From Bettongia penicillata ogilbyi (Eukaryota > Chordata > Mammalia > Diprotodontia > Potoroidae): 64,000 nt of DNA. Of this stretch, positions 23,186 to 35,094 are shown piece after piece (within the stretch, counting starts at the first letter, position 1; each line of letters starts with the position of its first letter). The notes under the pieces were generated by a model that did no database searches, was not told the DNA's origin, and saw only the letters and a list, made by a program, of their open reading frames with translations. A program made the position numbers and the translations under genes. Location: positions 62,001 through 126,000 of the forward strand of contig JAJHZJ010000577.1 of assembly GCA_023548195.1 (NCBI GenBank), given 5' to 3'.

Positions 23186-25390
23186 ATTTAAGGTGATGGT
23201 AGAGTCTAATGAAGGTTTGGGATAGCCTACCCAGTGCTAGACGATGACCAGAGGTATGGTGTCATTTGTAGGAAGTCAGTTCTCAGGGAGGGGAAATAGA
23301 TGGGAGTGTGAAAGAAAGAGGTCCAAGATGAAGGGAAATTTGTTCACAGAATGGGAATGCTAGAGGGGCAGAGGAAGAACTAGATTAGGACATGGCTGTG
23401 ATAATCAGCTAGATGATGATAGAATAATGAAGAAATAGGGAGAGACTTCAGAAAGTTTGTCTAGTCAGGGATAATAGTGGATGGCAGATGAATAATAATG
23501 TCTACAGTCATAATGTAAATATACTTAATCCTCAAAAGGTAGATCAGCTTGTGTTGGATTTTAAATGGTAATAATTTAATATAAATATAAAATCAATAAT
23601 AGTCAATTATGTTTCTTGGGCAGGAAAGTGATACAGTCAGACTGGGGCTTTATGAAGATTATAATTTTGGCAGCTCTGTGGAAAGTGGATTGGAAAAGGG
23701 AGAAAATGGAAGCCATGGGTCCAATGAATTAAGAGGCTATCTCCAGATGATAGATGATAAGGGTCTGAATTGGGTTGATTGCCATCCCTGGTGAAAACAG
23801 GACTGAAGGAAGAGATTTGAGTCCATCATTGACAATATATGGAAACTGACTGAATATGGGATAAAGCTCAGTTTCCTAACCTGTTATTCTATAACCCCTG
23901 CATCCAGTCTTGTGGTCTATTGTGACTATGTTACTTTAGTTTCTAGTCATTTTCAAATTCTTGAACTTTTAAATTTTAGGCTTCTGGTCTTGGAGCATGT
24001 CTAGTTTTCCGTTCATTGACAGAGCTGGAGCGAGTTAGAACCTGGAAGCATTGAGCATTTATTTCACAAGTTGCCTAGCTTAGTTGCTGACTTCATGTAC
24101 TTCCTTGTGTTCTCATGCTGGTGACTCAATTTCCAGGAAGTTGTACCCTCTTACCATTTGATTTTATAGTTTTTTTTTAAAGCATTCTAGTATTTTAAAC
24201 ACACATAGTATCAACACACTCTTCACCCTACAAAAAAAGCAGATTCTTTTCTTCATACTGCTCACTTCCAAAATGTGCTTTCACCTAAGTGTATCTGATC
24301 TAAGTATTCTGGAAATCAATTTGGAATGATGCTAAAAAAAAATGTGATTAAAATATTCATGCCCTTTGACTTGGTGATCACATTGCTAATTTAAAACTGA
24401 ACTAATCAGTTCTGTCAAGAGCACATATTCATATTCCAGGTACTGACCTAGAGTGGTGGCACTTTGGATAAAGAAGGGACCAAAGATACTGTGGTGCCAA
24501 ATAGAGTAAGAGATACTGAGGATGACCCAAACCTCAGTGATTTGGAAGGAAGGGTGGTGGTGGTGATGCCCTTGACAGAAATAGGGAAATTCAAGAAGGA
24601 AGGAGAGATGACAAATCCTCTTTTAGAGAAACTGAATTTGAAATTTTTACAGGACATCCCCTGGAAATGTCCAGTAGGCAACTGGCAATTTAAATCTAAA
24701 GTTGGGTATCCAAATATGGAAGTCATCTTCATAGAGGTGATATTTAAACACGTTAGAATTTCTGAGGTGACCAAGAAAGAGTGAGAAGAGACTAACAGAA
24801 CAGAAGAGATCTCAGAACATAGTTTTGGGATTCTCTCACATTGAGGGGGCAAAATATGGATGATGATCAGCAGAGAAAATTGAGAAGTAACCCAAATAGG
24901 TAGGAAGAGAATCAAGAGAGAATGATACGAAAACCCGGAGAAGAGATAAAACACAGGATGTCATATGCTATGGAGAAGTCTAGAAGGATAAGAACTAAAA
25001 AAAAAAAATGTTTATCAGATTTGGCAATCTCTTGATCTTGGTGACTTTGGAAAGAGCCATTTCAGTTGAATAATAAGGCTAAAAGTTAGATTGCAAGAAA
25101 GGTTGAGAAGTGATTGAGGGAAGAGGCAGCAATGAGAAGAGGTAACTTTCTAAGACATTGTAAAAGAGAAGAAATACAGAACAGTAGTTTGAAAGGATGG
25201 TAGCATCAAGTGAGGGTATTTTTAAGGAATTGGGGAGACCTGAGTGTCCTTGTAGATAGCAGGAAAGGAACCATTAGATAAAGATAGAGAAAGATTGGGG
25301 ACTGAAGGAGAGTTGGGGGATGGGAGACAGTTTGCTCAAGATGAGGATAGGGATAGTATAAAAGTTGACAAGAAAGGCTTCAGCTTTTGG
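23186..25390 (-). repeat. L2 LINE remnants (continued, possibly two copies)
   Basis: L2 antisense text continues after the MITE. A second RT-like segment at about 25020-25110 repeats the signature seen at 22810-22900 (the 'gatttggcaa...gtgactttggaaagagccatttcag' region). The repeat of the same L2 segment about 2.2 kb on means at least two L2 copies. No intact ORF is present. Confidence 0.65.
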
Positions 25391-25439
25391 GGTTGCCGTA
25401 CTTCTGAGTCATTGATCTTGCGGTTCATTTGAACTTCCA

Positions 25440-26070
25440 GATCTTTCCCACATTCCTTATCTAGCCATGCCTAACCTGTCTTCTACTAATAAAGCTGATT
25501 TTTTTTGTAACTAGGTGTATGACTTTTACAATTATCCCTATTGAATTTCATCTCATTGAATTCAGCCCAATTCTTAGCTTGTCTGTCTTCCAGTGTACCA
25601 GTTACTCCCCAATTTTGTGTCATCTGCAAGTTTGATGAACATGCCATCCATGCCTTTAACCAAGTAACTAATAAAAAATGTTTAATAGCATAGGCTCATA
25701 GACATCTCTGTGGGGATTCTACTGGAAGCCTCCTGCCATGTTGACACTGAACAATTAATAAGTTCATGGAGTTCACTCCTCCAACCAGTTCTGAATCCTT
25801 GTGACTAGTATACATTCGCTTCATCACCACAAGAATGGCATGAGATACGTGATCAAAAGCTTTGCTAAAATAAAGCAAAATTATATCAGGAGTTGTCAAA
25901 AAAGGTAAATAAAGCTGATTTGACATGACCTATTCTTGATGAAACTTATGGTTTTAGCTACTTGCCATTTTAGGTATTCATCAAACATCACTTTCATGAG
26001 CCATTTTAGAATTTCCTTGGAAATATCCTAGTCAAGCTCTCAAATCTATAGTTGGCAGACTTCTCTTGTT
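25440..26070 (-). repeat. CR1/L3-type LINE, RT region
   Basis: The minus frame at 25696-25926 contains YFSKAFDHVSHAILV, an eroded form of the CR1/L3 reverse transcriptase motif (LDFSKAFDTVSH). It is followed in antisense by typical L3 text ('ttgatgaacatgccatccatg', 'accagttctgaatcc'). Stops and indels break it. Confidence 0.8.
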
Positions 26071-26084
26071 ACTGCTTGTCACCC

Positions 26085-26500
26085 ATTCTCAAAGAGAACC
26101 AATGACATCAGAAGAGTGATATCTTAGCTTGCCTGTTAATTAGATTTAAATGAGACACAGCTGCACGAAGTCATCAGCCTCATTCTCTCCTCCAGAGTCT
26201 TTGGAGTCCAGTAGCAAGATGAAAGTCAAGATGACTGGTGATGGCTATTGACACTCTGAGAGGAAGAGGGAGAGAGAGAGAAGGAAGAAGAAAGAAGATA
26301 GCAGCATTGCCCAACTCGAACTGCAAGGTTGGCCCTGAGGGCAGTTACTACGCTCATAGTCCTTTGTTCTCAAAGAGACCAATGACATCATCAGAGTGAT
26401 TTGCTGGCTTGATTGTGGATTGGATTTAAGTGAGGCAGAGTTGTCTGGGTCATCAACCTCACTCTCTCCTCCAGAGTCATCCTCTTTTCCCTTAAAAACA
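26085..26500 (-). repeat. marsupial SINE fragments (MAR1-like), two
   Basis: Two antisense copies of the same SINE body lie side by side (26085-26240 and 26360-26490), each with 'tctcaaagaga', 'accaatgacatca' and 'ctctctcctccagagtc'. They interrupt the CR1/L3 element. Confidence 0.75.
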
Positions 26501-26559
26501 AAACAACCCACCCCCCCCCAACCCCCACCTCAACCATAAAACACAACAAAACAAAAAGT

Positions 26560-26835
26560 TGAGATATTTGCCCTTCACCAATCTTTCATTTTCTTTTTCT
26601 TTTCTCTTAATGATCCAATACTGACAGTGGTTCAGTAATCAGATCTGCCATATCTTTCAGTACCTCAGGATATAATTCATCTGAGCCAGGTGACTTGAAT
26701 TCATCAAGGGCAATAAGTGTTTTTTGTTTTTGTTTCACTATCTCTGTCCTTATCTCATGAATCAGTTCTTAAGCTGAGTACAGTTTAGAAGATCCTAAAT
26801 GTCAGCTATTTTTGTTCTTTAATTTATATTTTTTA
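26560..26835 (-). repeat. CR1/L3-type LINE (continued)
   Basis: Antisense L3-like text resumes after the SINEs ('tacctcaggatataattcatctg', 'ccaggtgacttgaattcatc'). The same text recurs at 40340-40360. Confidence 0.65.
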
Positions 26836-26837
26836 AT

Positions 26838-27075
26838 TATGAGGCAGCAAGGTGGTGCAATGGATAGGGAATTGGACCTAGAATTGGGAAGACTTGAGTT
26901 TACATATGATCTTAGACACTTGCTAGCTGTATAACTCTGAGCAAGTCACTTAGCCTCTATTTGCCTCAGTTTCCTCTAATGTAAAATAGAGATGATAGCA
27001 TTTACCTCCCAGGGTTGCTGTGAAGATCAAAGGAGATATTTTTAAAGTGCTTAGCACAGTTCCTGACACAGTGCT
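26838..27075 (+). repeat. marsupial tRNA-derived SINE
   Basis: Full sense copy: 'ggcagcaaggtggtgcaatg', 'gagcaagtcacttagcct', 'ctcccagggttgctgtga' and 'aaagtgcttagcacagttc'. It is inserted in the CR1/L3 remnant. Confidence 0.9.
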
Positions 27076-27139
27076 TTAAGCAATCTGAGCTTTAGGACTC
27101 CTGTGTTTACCGTACTATGCTATCCTTTTATTTTCATCC

Positions 27140-27560
27140 TTTGTTACCTGCCCTAGCTAGCTTCTATCTCCTCTGCATTTCTTTTTAATGTCAAAGTTGG
27201 TTGGTTAGTTTACTCTGTATTCACATTGATTTCTTCAGATTAATCTTACTTTTTCTCCTCTTTTGAAATGGTTCCTCTTTGTGCCTTCAGAATTTCATTT
27301 TTGGGCATCTTCCCATTTCTTCTGGACCTTTTCAAATTGTGGTCAAAGGTCATGGGATTTTTCTTATCCTTCACCTAAACCCTTTGAAACTTGCTTTTTC
27401 AAAATCTGGAATACATGCCAGACTATACCCAGATTTCCTCTTCTTTATCACAAATCTGGGAAGAAGTAGTCACTTCTCTCAAGGGTTCCTATAATTTCCA
27501 CCTCAGGTTGTGGTTTCTCTGTGTTAGTGAAAATTAAATCCAGAATAGAATTTCCCACCC
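27140..27560 (-). repeat. CR1/L3-type LINE (continued)
   Basis: Further antisense L3 text, for example 'ggtcaaaggtcatgggat' and 'ataatttccacctcagg'. The latter region is also recognisable at 49440 and 50990, so these three stretches belong to the same family. Confidence 0.6.
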
Positions 27561-27789
27561 CTTTTAAAATTATCTTTTTCATTAGCAAGCATGTATTTTC
27601 TCTCCATCCCTCTTTCCTCATTAGGAAAACAAGATAGAAATACAAAGCCCTTGTAAGAAATATGCACAGTTAAGGAAAATAAATTCCCACACTGTCTACG
27701 TCCTAAAATCCATGTTTCATTCTGTCTCTTGGGTCCATCACTAATCAGTCAGGAGGTGGGGAGAACTCCTAAACATAGCTCCTCTGGAA

Positions 27790-28070
27790 TCAATGGTTGA
27801 TTATTGTATTGACCAGAGTTCTTAAATTTTTCAAAGTTATTTGTTTTTATAGTCTTATTTTTATGTATAAATTTTTCTCAAGGTTCTGCTTACTTCATTC
27901 TACATTAACTCATTTCCCAGGTTTTTCTGACATTTTTTTCTTTTTTTTTTGTAATGGCACTATTCCATTACATTCATATTACGTACTTTTTCAGCTGTTC
28001 TCCCATTGATGGGAACCCCTTTGGTTTCTAGTTCTTTGCTGCCACAAAGAATGGCAAATAATAAAATAAA
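27790..28070 (-). repeat. L1 LINE 3' fragment
   Basis: Antisense landmarks of the L1 ORF2 end: 'ttccattacattcatatta', 'cagctgttctcccattgatgg' and 'gttctttgctgccacaaa'. Confidence 0.8.
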
Positions 28071-28144
28071 TGGGTCATTTTCCTCTTTCTTTGTCTCTTT
28101 TTATCTACTATTACTTTTTTCTCATTTATGTTGCTGTACAATTG

Positions 28145-28800
28145 TGTATGGATAGCTAGATGACCCAGTGGATAGATTTCTGGGTCTGGAGTCAGGAAAA
28201 CCTGAGTTCAAATCCAGCCTCAGACATTTACTAGTTCTGTTGACTCTGGGCAAGTCATTTAATCTATTTGCCTTAATCCACTGGTTGTATTTGTCCTTCG
28301 TTTTTAAAGAGGATCATGACACCAGGGAGATGCCTACATGACTTGCAGTTAACTGATTTGAGTGAGGGGGTTTGTGCAAGGACACTAGCCTCACTTTCTC
28401 CTCCAGAGCCATCTGGGCCAGATATTCTTCAGGACAATTGGAGATAATCCAGGATACAACAATAGAAGACCTTGGCCTTTGTAGACTAAGGCCTTTTCGG
28501 GTTCTCACTTGGAGTTAGGTAATGCCCATTCAGTGAATAGACTCTTTAAGAAGTGAGTCAAGGAATGGCCCCTTCCATTGAAAAAAAAAATCAGACTGGG
28601 ATGGGAAGCCCCTCAGAGGTGCTGGCCAAAAAAGAAACAGTTACTATTTACATTCCCTCTGAGCCAATGTAGCCATTAAGTGGTCCTTGGGCAGTGACCT
28701 TTTGTTGTCCAATCTATGAGCTCCAGAGTGAAACGGGTTTAAGGTTTGGAAATGACAAACCACTCCAGTGTCTTTGCATGGAAAATCCCATGGATTTATA
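28145..28800 (+). repeat. tRNA-derived SINE split by a minus-strand MAR1-like SINE
   Basis: The sense SINE head (28145-28275: 'gatagctagatgacccagtg', 'ggagtcaggaaaacctgag', 'gggcaagtcatttaat') and its tail (28745-28800: 'aaatgacaaaccactccag') are separated by about 460 bases. The insert is an antisense MAR1-like SINE ('tgtccttcgtttttaaagagg', 'tttctcctccagagccatc', 'ccttggcctttgtagac'). Confidence 0.75.
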
Positions 28801-28879
28801 AAATCCCATGGATATATAAAAATATATAATTTCTAATTATAACATCTATAACAGTTTATCATTTTCCTATGAAAAATTG

Positions 28880-29010
28880 TGAGTCAGATAATGCAGTTTT
28901 TAATTCCCATTTCACACATGAGGAAAGTAAGGCACCAAGAGGTGAAATTGATCAAGACTATACAGCTAATAAGTTGAGATTCCACCTTCAGTGCTCTTTC
29001 CACCACAGCC
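28880..29010 (-). repeat. MIR-type SINE fragment
   Basis: Antisense MIR core: 'attcccatttcacacatgagg' and 'tatacagctaataagt', then a 'gctctttccaccac' head remnant. Confidence 0.7.
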
Positions 29011-29392
29011 TTGCCTCTCAGTCAGAGGTAGCAGGATTGGTAGACTCAATACCAGCTTGAGCTAATGGTTCTGAAGAACTCATCAATCACAGCCCAAATC
29101 TAACTTCCGTCTGGTTCTGTGGAACCGAAGTAGAAAGCCGGTGACAAAAGACATGAACTTCTCTGGAATAATAAAGTGAGGGAGGCAGGTGGCACTAAGT
29201 TTTAGTGTCGGTGGCTCCTTCAGCCCATTTATTGGTGTGCCACCCAGCTCTGTGGTTTATGAAAATAAGTACAGAAGTAAGAGCAGATGTTATCAGTTCT
29301 ACAGGAGCACTATTCTCTTTATGTGACCACTTTTCTCCCCTGTCCATCAGTCCTTTAAATGGGTGTGAATTTGAGTAGACCAAGTAGGTGAC
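29011..29392. other. unassigned intergenic sequence
   Basis: No recognised repeat or gene. A 62-codon minus ORF here has no domain. Confidence 0.35.
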
Positions 29393-29645
29393 AGGGCAGC
29401 TAGGTGATGCAGTGGTTGGAACACTGGACCTGGAAGCAGGAAGACTTCTTTGTGAGTTTAAATCTAGCCTCAGATATTTACTAACTGTGTGATCCTGGGC
29501 CAGTCACATAACCCTGTGTGCTTCAGCTTCCTCATCTGTAAAATGAACTGGAAAAGAAAATGACAAACTACTCCAGTATCTTTGCCAACCAACCCCAATG
29601 GGGTTATGAAAAGTCAGACATGACTCAACAACAAAGTAGGTGACG
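29393..29645 (+). repeat. marsupial tRNA-derived SINE, full length
   Basis: One of the best-preserved copies: head 'gggcagctaggtgatgcagt', core 'gggccagtcacataacc', tail 'tgacaaactactccagtatc' and end 'cagacatgactcaacaac'. Confidence 0.93.
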
Positions 29646-31220
29646 TCCAAGTTTTAAATAAACCTTTGTCTTAACCATTCATTCCATTCTACTGGTGAGA
29701 TTTCCTTCACATTACTCTCAAGTTAATCTTTCTTATGTATAGATCTATCTATGTCCATCCCTTGGGCTTCCAGGTGGGAAGATCAACATGGATGTGCCCA
29801 CAACTTGGATAAACTGGCAGTTACCAGTGATAACCCTTCCAGTGAATGGAAGGCTACCATTATTTACCACCTTTTCTGTCACTAAGTCCTAAGGGCCTCC
29901 AGGTCTTAGCATCCACAGGGTCACTACTCCTTCCAGATCCCCAACTATGTTCATCTAAAGCTGCTCATGGGCTTTGCCACCTACCCCACCAATCCCCACT
30001 TGGAGCTTTCCATCGGCATTGCAGCTGTATTCTCTTATCTGTGTTTCTTCATCTAATTAAAGTATTAGCTCCTTGAGAGCAGGGAGAGTCTCACTTTTTT
30101 CTATTTGTATCCTCAGAGTTTAGTACGGTACTTAATATTTGTTCGTTCACTTGTTTACTCATATATTTATTTGCTCATTCATTCATTCATGCCACTTCTG
30201 TTCAAAATCTCGCAATAACTTCCTATTGCCTGTTGCATTAAGTTCACTAGCATTTTAAAGCTCTTCTCAGTTGTTTGTCCCCCTTCCTTTCCAAAAGCTT
30301 TGCTTTATGCTGTTGCCTTTCTCATACCTTACACTTCAGCCTAGCTTGGATTACTTGCTACTTTTTGTACCCATTCCATGTTTGGCACATAGTAGTCTAT
30401 AAATGTTAGTTGACCGACACTATCAGCATGGAATGCTGTCCTCTAAATGTTTTTTGACAGACACTGTGTTCCATGCATGGAATTCTGTCCCCTAAATGTT
30501 TGTTGACTGAATGCTGTCCCCACAGTTTCCTCACAACCACCTTCTGTATTGGACACTTCAAAGATCAGTGATTTCACTGCTGTGGATATGTCCTCCTGTG
30601 ATCAATATAAATAACAACCCCTTTAAATGTTAAAAGGTCTTTGAAAGTTGTCTGAGGCCAGTGATTATACTCTCTGAAATAGGCTAATTCTCAGTCAAAA
30701 TTGGCTCTTACTGGGCCTAAACTCTAAATTTCTTAGCTTGGTAGAACCTTATAGAACTTGCTCTTTTCTTGTATAGCCTTTGAGAGCCCTGGTCATCTTT
30801 ATGCCATAATAAGTCCTTCGATTAAGACTTTAGTGATGGTAGAAATTTGCATCCATCCTGAGTTTTAAACATAATACAATGGAAGGGTCTGAAGTTGTTT
30901 AGACCTTAAAAGAGGCCTGCAATTCTGATATCTACCTAACTGATCATCCTTTCCTTGTCCTAAGCTTATTCTGTATCCTCACAATGAACAGTAGTTCTCG
31001 ATCCCTCGTTTTCTAGTCCATCACCCCTCTTCTGGTATCACTTTCCTTTCTTTACAATTATGACTGTTTCATTCACCCTATGGTCCTACTGAGCACTGTC
31101 CCCAATTTTTGAGTCCTTTGCTTGTATTGGCACCTTTTACAGATTGCTGGTATTCAACCCTTGGGTCATCTTCACCATCTGCCTAATCTGTTCCCAAGTT
31201 GTGGCATGCTATTGAAAGCA
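29646..31220 (+). repeat. L2-like fragments and unassigned sequence
   Basis: An L2 3' end is recognisable at 30050-30150 ('tagctccttgagagcagggag', 'tatcctcagagtttag') and again in scraps to 30530. There, a short motif ('gaatgctgtc...ctaaatgttt') is duplicated locally. Bases 30530-31020 are unassigned and 31020-31220 look L2-like. No gene is seen. Confidence 0.5.
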
Positions 31221-31224
31221 GTTA

Positions 31225-31420
31225 TTGTTGTGTTCATCCTTCGTTGCCCAAGAAGACCATGCCATCAAAGAAATGATGACATGACTTGCTCATGACTGTT
31301 TTGAGCAAGGGAGGGCTGTGCAGTTCACCAGCCTCACTTCTCCTTCAGAGTCATCTAAATCCAGTGACCAGATATTCATCAGGATGACTGGAGTTGTACA
31401 GCTATGACTACTGGGCTAAC
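31225..31420 (-). repeat. marsupial SINE (MAR1-like) body
   Basis: Antisense copy: 'atccttcgttgcccaagaaga', 'atgatgacatgacttgc', 'cagcctcacttctcctt' and 'ccagatattcatcaggatga'. It matches 48440-48600. Confidence 0.85.
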
Positions 31421-31570
31421 TTTTCAAAAAAATCATGTTTCAACTGGGTCCTCATTACTTTATTGCAGTCTTTTTGATTTTCCATGGTTGGCACTCCAAT
31501 ATGATTTATAGCCATGGCTGTTCCAAGTCTTCTCTCTCCTTAAGCCTAAAGTGCCATTTCTGTCTACCTC

Positions 31571-32722
31571 TTTTTTTAAAGTTTTATTGATATTTTATTT
31601 TTCCATTACAAACATGCATACTTCATAAGAAGTCTTTTGTAAGAAAGTAAAACAGTTTAGTAAAATCAATAATACAATTACTTCCTCTGAAATGCAGGCT
31701 ACAATTCATATCTGTAGTACCCCTTCAACTCTCTATTAAAAAAAAAAAAACAACAGCAAACAAACAGAAATCTATTTTCTCTTCCTTCCACTCCAACTTT
31801 ATTGGAGAAAAAGGAAAAGAAAAACAGGTTTCTTTTAACAGATATGCATAGGCAAGTAAAACATTCTTTCAATACCTATGTACAAAAATATATGTTTTAT
31901 TTTGTACCCTAAATCCATCAAGTCTCTTTAATGGATTGCATATTTCATCATCAATTCTCTGGTATCATATACAGTCATTGTAAGGATCATAGTTCTTACA
32001 GCTTTCAAAGTTACCTGCTTTTACCATATTGTTATTGTATGAATTTTGTTTCTGATACTGCTAACTTAATTTAGCAATTTATATATTTTTTTCTTCTGGT
32101 GCTGCTTATCTCTACATTAGTTCACATACATCTTTCTATGTCTTTTTGAAATCATTGATTTCCTCATTTCGTATAGCACAACAGTTCTTCATCACATTCA
32201 TATACCACAACATTTGCAGCCATTTCTTAATTGTTGGACATCTTCTTAATTTTCGGTTTTTCCCCCCACAACCAAAAGAACTTCCATAAATATTTTTGTA
32301 TATGTAGAACCTTTCCCTTTTTCTTTGATCTCTTTTGGGTGTAGACCTAGCAGTGATATAAGATAGTAACTTTTTGTGTATAATTCCAAAATGCTTTCCA
32401 AAATAGTTGTACTCATTCCCAGGTCAACCAACAGTACATCAAATGTTCCTCTTTTGCCACAGTTCCTCCAATCTTTATAATTTTCCTTTCTTGCCATCTT
32501 GTCATCATGCCACTCTGAAGGGTATGAGGTGGAATCTCAGAATTGTTTTAATTTGAATTTCTCTAATTAGTAGTGATTTGGAGCATTTTTTCATATGATT
32601 ATAACCTGGCTTTCTTTTTTTGAGATATGTCTTTACAAATTCTTAGACCATTTATCAATTGGGTAATGGTTCTTTTTCTTATAAATTGGAATCAATTCCT
32701 TAAAATGAAGCCTTTTATCAGA
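31571..32722 (-). repeat. L1 LINE 3' segment of a 5'-inverted insertion
   Basis: Antisense L1: A-rich tail at 31571, 3' UTR, then the end of ORF2 (32100-32722). It stops abruptly at about 32722, where L1 sequence in the opposite orientation begins. Confidence 0.85.
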
Positions 32723-32965
32723 CAAAGATAAGCTCTGAATTGGTATGTGACCTAGATAAGAACTTGTGTCATAAACAAATCAGCAGAACATGGAAAAAAA
32801 TTACCTATCAGATCTATGTATAGGAGAACAATTCATGACTAAACAAGGAATAGAGGGGATCACAGAACATAAAATGATAATTTTGATTCTATAAAATTAA
32901 AAACTTTTTACAGAAATTAATCTAAAATTAAAAGGGAAATAATTAACTGTTCATCTCTTAAAACA
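32723..32965 (+). repeat. L1 LINE inverted 5' segment (twin priming)
   Basis: Sense L1 ORF2 text ('cttgtgtcataaacaaatcag', 'aacaattcatgactaaacaa', 'aaattaaaaactttttacag') that corresponds to the part of ORF2 just 5' of where the minus-strand segment ends. This is the expected structure of a twin-primed, 5'-inverted L1 insertion. Confidence 0.8.
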
Positions 32966-33447
32966 ATGGGCTACCTTCATCTCTTTTACAAGGAAAAATA
33001 AAGTTATTTTTCAACATCCCTTCATTTCCTTTCTATTCAGTGCCCCAAAGCTCTGCTAAATCTTCATGTATCCTTTCTCCATTAGCTTTGGTATCTGAGA
33101 ACAAACTGACCCTACTTCTTGCAAAGCTACCCTTGATCTCATCTACTTTTATACTCACTCAGAGCTTATCCCTTTGATCAGTACAAGGTCATTTGAATGG
33201 ATTTGTCAGCCAATTCACAGTAGAGAGATGACAAGGATAAATGAAGTGACATTTTCTAATTTTTTTACATCGAAAATGATAGTGGGATTGAAGCTTGAGA
33301 AAACACAAATAGACATTATTGACCCAATTCTCTTAATTTCACCGTGTATCAGACAGAGTACTAGTTTCAGTCTATAATTCAAGGCCCAGAAACAAAGCTT
33401 ACTTTGTACTTACACAGATGGAATTCAGTCTTGAAGATGTTTCATCG
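32966..33447. other. unassigned intergenic sequence
   Basis: Pyrimidine-rich text around 33000-33170 could be an old L2 fragment, but I cannot assign it firmly. No gene is seen. Confidence 0.35.
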
Positions 33448-33650
33448 TGGTACCATGGAGCTGAGTCTTGAGTCAGAGGGTCTAGGTTCAAATTCTAGCT
33501 CTGATATCTACTGCCTGTGTAACTTGAGGCAAGTCACTATCTCCCTTGGCCTCAATTTCCTCATCTGTGAAAAAGAAGGGGTTGAATGCTATCTTTTGAA
33601 CTCCCTTCCAGCTCTAAATCTTCATCCTAGGATCCTATGACCCTAAATCA
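33448..33650 (+). repeat. MIR-type SINE
   Basis: Sense landmarks: 'tctaggttcaaattctagct', 'ttgaggcaagtcactatc', 'atttcctcatctgtgaa' and 'cttccagctctaaatcttc'. Confidence 0.85.
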
Positions 33651-34337
33651 AGAGTACTTGACCCATTACTCTAACTATGGTTTCCTATGGGAACATGAAA
33701 ATTTGGCTCATTTTGTCCCTATCTTGGGTTTTCCCCGGGAATTTTCTGAAATGCTGAAGTCTCCAGAAAAAGAGAGAGAAGAGATCTCAAACTAGAACTT
33801 CAAGGAACATACAAAAGGTAAATTCAATGTTAATAAGATTATAAAGAATGAGGTCTATATTTTCACATTGATGATGCCTCCTTGACAAGATATGGACTTA
33901 ATCTTGCCTTGGGCATTGGTTGGCCCATTATTTCCATACTAAAGGCACACAAACCGGTTTCAGCATATCTGAACAATGCCCTTGGATTTATCCTTTAAAA
34001 GGAATGACCTGATTAGTAGCAAATCACTGAACCATCATATAGAGGATTAAAACTGGACCTTGCCCTCCACTGGTACTGTGAATAATGACATCACAAGTTA
34101 GGAGAACAGGGCTTTTTCTCTAGCAATCCTGACTTTTCCTCAAGGGTGATTTGAGTTATGGGCTCAAGTCAAGATTAGTTCTGTAAGTACGGAGGGCTGC
34201 ATAGATAGCTGACAGATAAAGTCCCACTGGAGAGGAAGAAGAGGAGCTTTGAAAGTTTATTGGCTCAGGTGCAAGACCTTTATATTTTGTTTTTGTTACA
34301 TAAAATAAAGCCTGTCCATGTATATTAGTCCAAATTA
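33651..34337. other. unassigned intergenic sequence
   Basis: No repeat family or gene recognised. Confidence 0.35.
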
Positions 34338-35085
34338 AGGGTTCTTAATCTTATTTGAGTCGTGGTCCCTTTTGATAGTCTGGTCAAGTGCATGGAGCCC
34401 TTCTTTAGAATAATGTTTTTAAATGGATAAAATAAAATACAGAAGATTACAAAGAAAAAAATAATGCTTGTTAGTTGGGAAATGGTTGAACAAGTTGGTA
34501 TATGATTATGATGGAATACTACTGTGCTGTAAGAAATGATGAGCTTGATGATCTTAGAAAAACATATATAGACTTGCACAAAATAATAAGAGCAAAATGA
34601 GCAGAACCAAGAAAATGTCATACACAGTGACAACAATATTGTTTTAAGAACAACTTTGAGTAAATAAGTCATTTTGGCTATTATATATACCCAAATTAAT
34701 TACAAAGGACATGTGAAGGAAAATGCTCTCTGCTTCAAAAGAAATGACTGATAAATAGAAGTATGTATAGAATCATTTTACATATGTATGTATATACATC
34801 TATTTGTATATACACATATTTGTATATAATGGTAGCCATCCCTAGGATGAGTGGAAGGGAAGAAAAAAGGAGAAATTTACACAATAACTTAATTATATAT
34901 TTTAAAAGAATAGCAAGTTGTACATACTAGATTTGCAGTTTCATGTGTAAATCATCTTTTATATTATGCTATGTTATGGAAATGCTTCTTTTATTCCTTA
35001 AATTAAAAATAAAAAAATAATAAAAGAAACACTTATCAAAACATAGAAAAAGAAAAACAGTTTTGGAACCCAGGTCAAGAGGCAA
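34338..35085 (+). mobile_element. hAT-like MITE split by an L1 fragment
   Basis: The left arm (34338-34450: 'gggttcttaatcttatt', 'ataatgtttttaaatgga') and the right arm (about 35030-35085: 'cacttatcaaaacatag', 'aacccaggtcaagag') are the two ends of a known non-autonomous element whose outer repeats read 'ggttcttaacc...ggttaagaaccc'. A sense L1 3' fragment lies between them. Confidence 0.6.
34455..35029 (+). repeat. L1 LINE 3' end
   Basis: Sense L1 end of ORF2 and 3' UTR ('gggaaatggttgaacaagtt', 'gagcaaaatgagcagaacc', 'aaatgctctctgcttcaaa') finishing in an A-rich tail near 35029. It is 5' truncated. Confidence 0.85.
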
Positions 35086-35094
35086 GGCTTGTGG

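Noticed and set aside
24448..24954. 168-codon minus-strand ORF
   Set aside because: It falls in L2 remnant sequence and no intact domain is readable. It is best explained as a surviving frame of the dead LINE.
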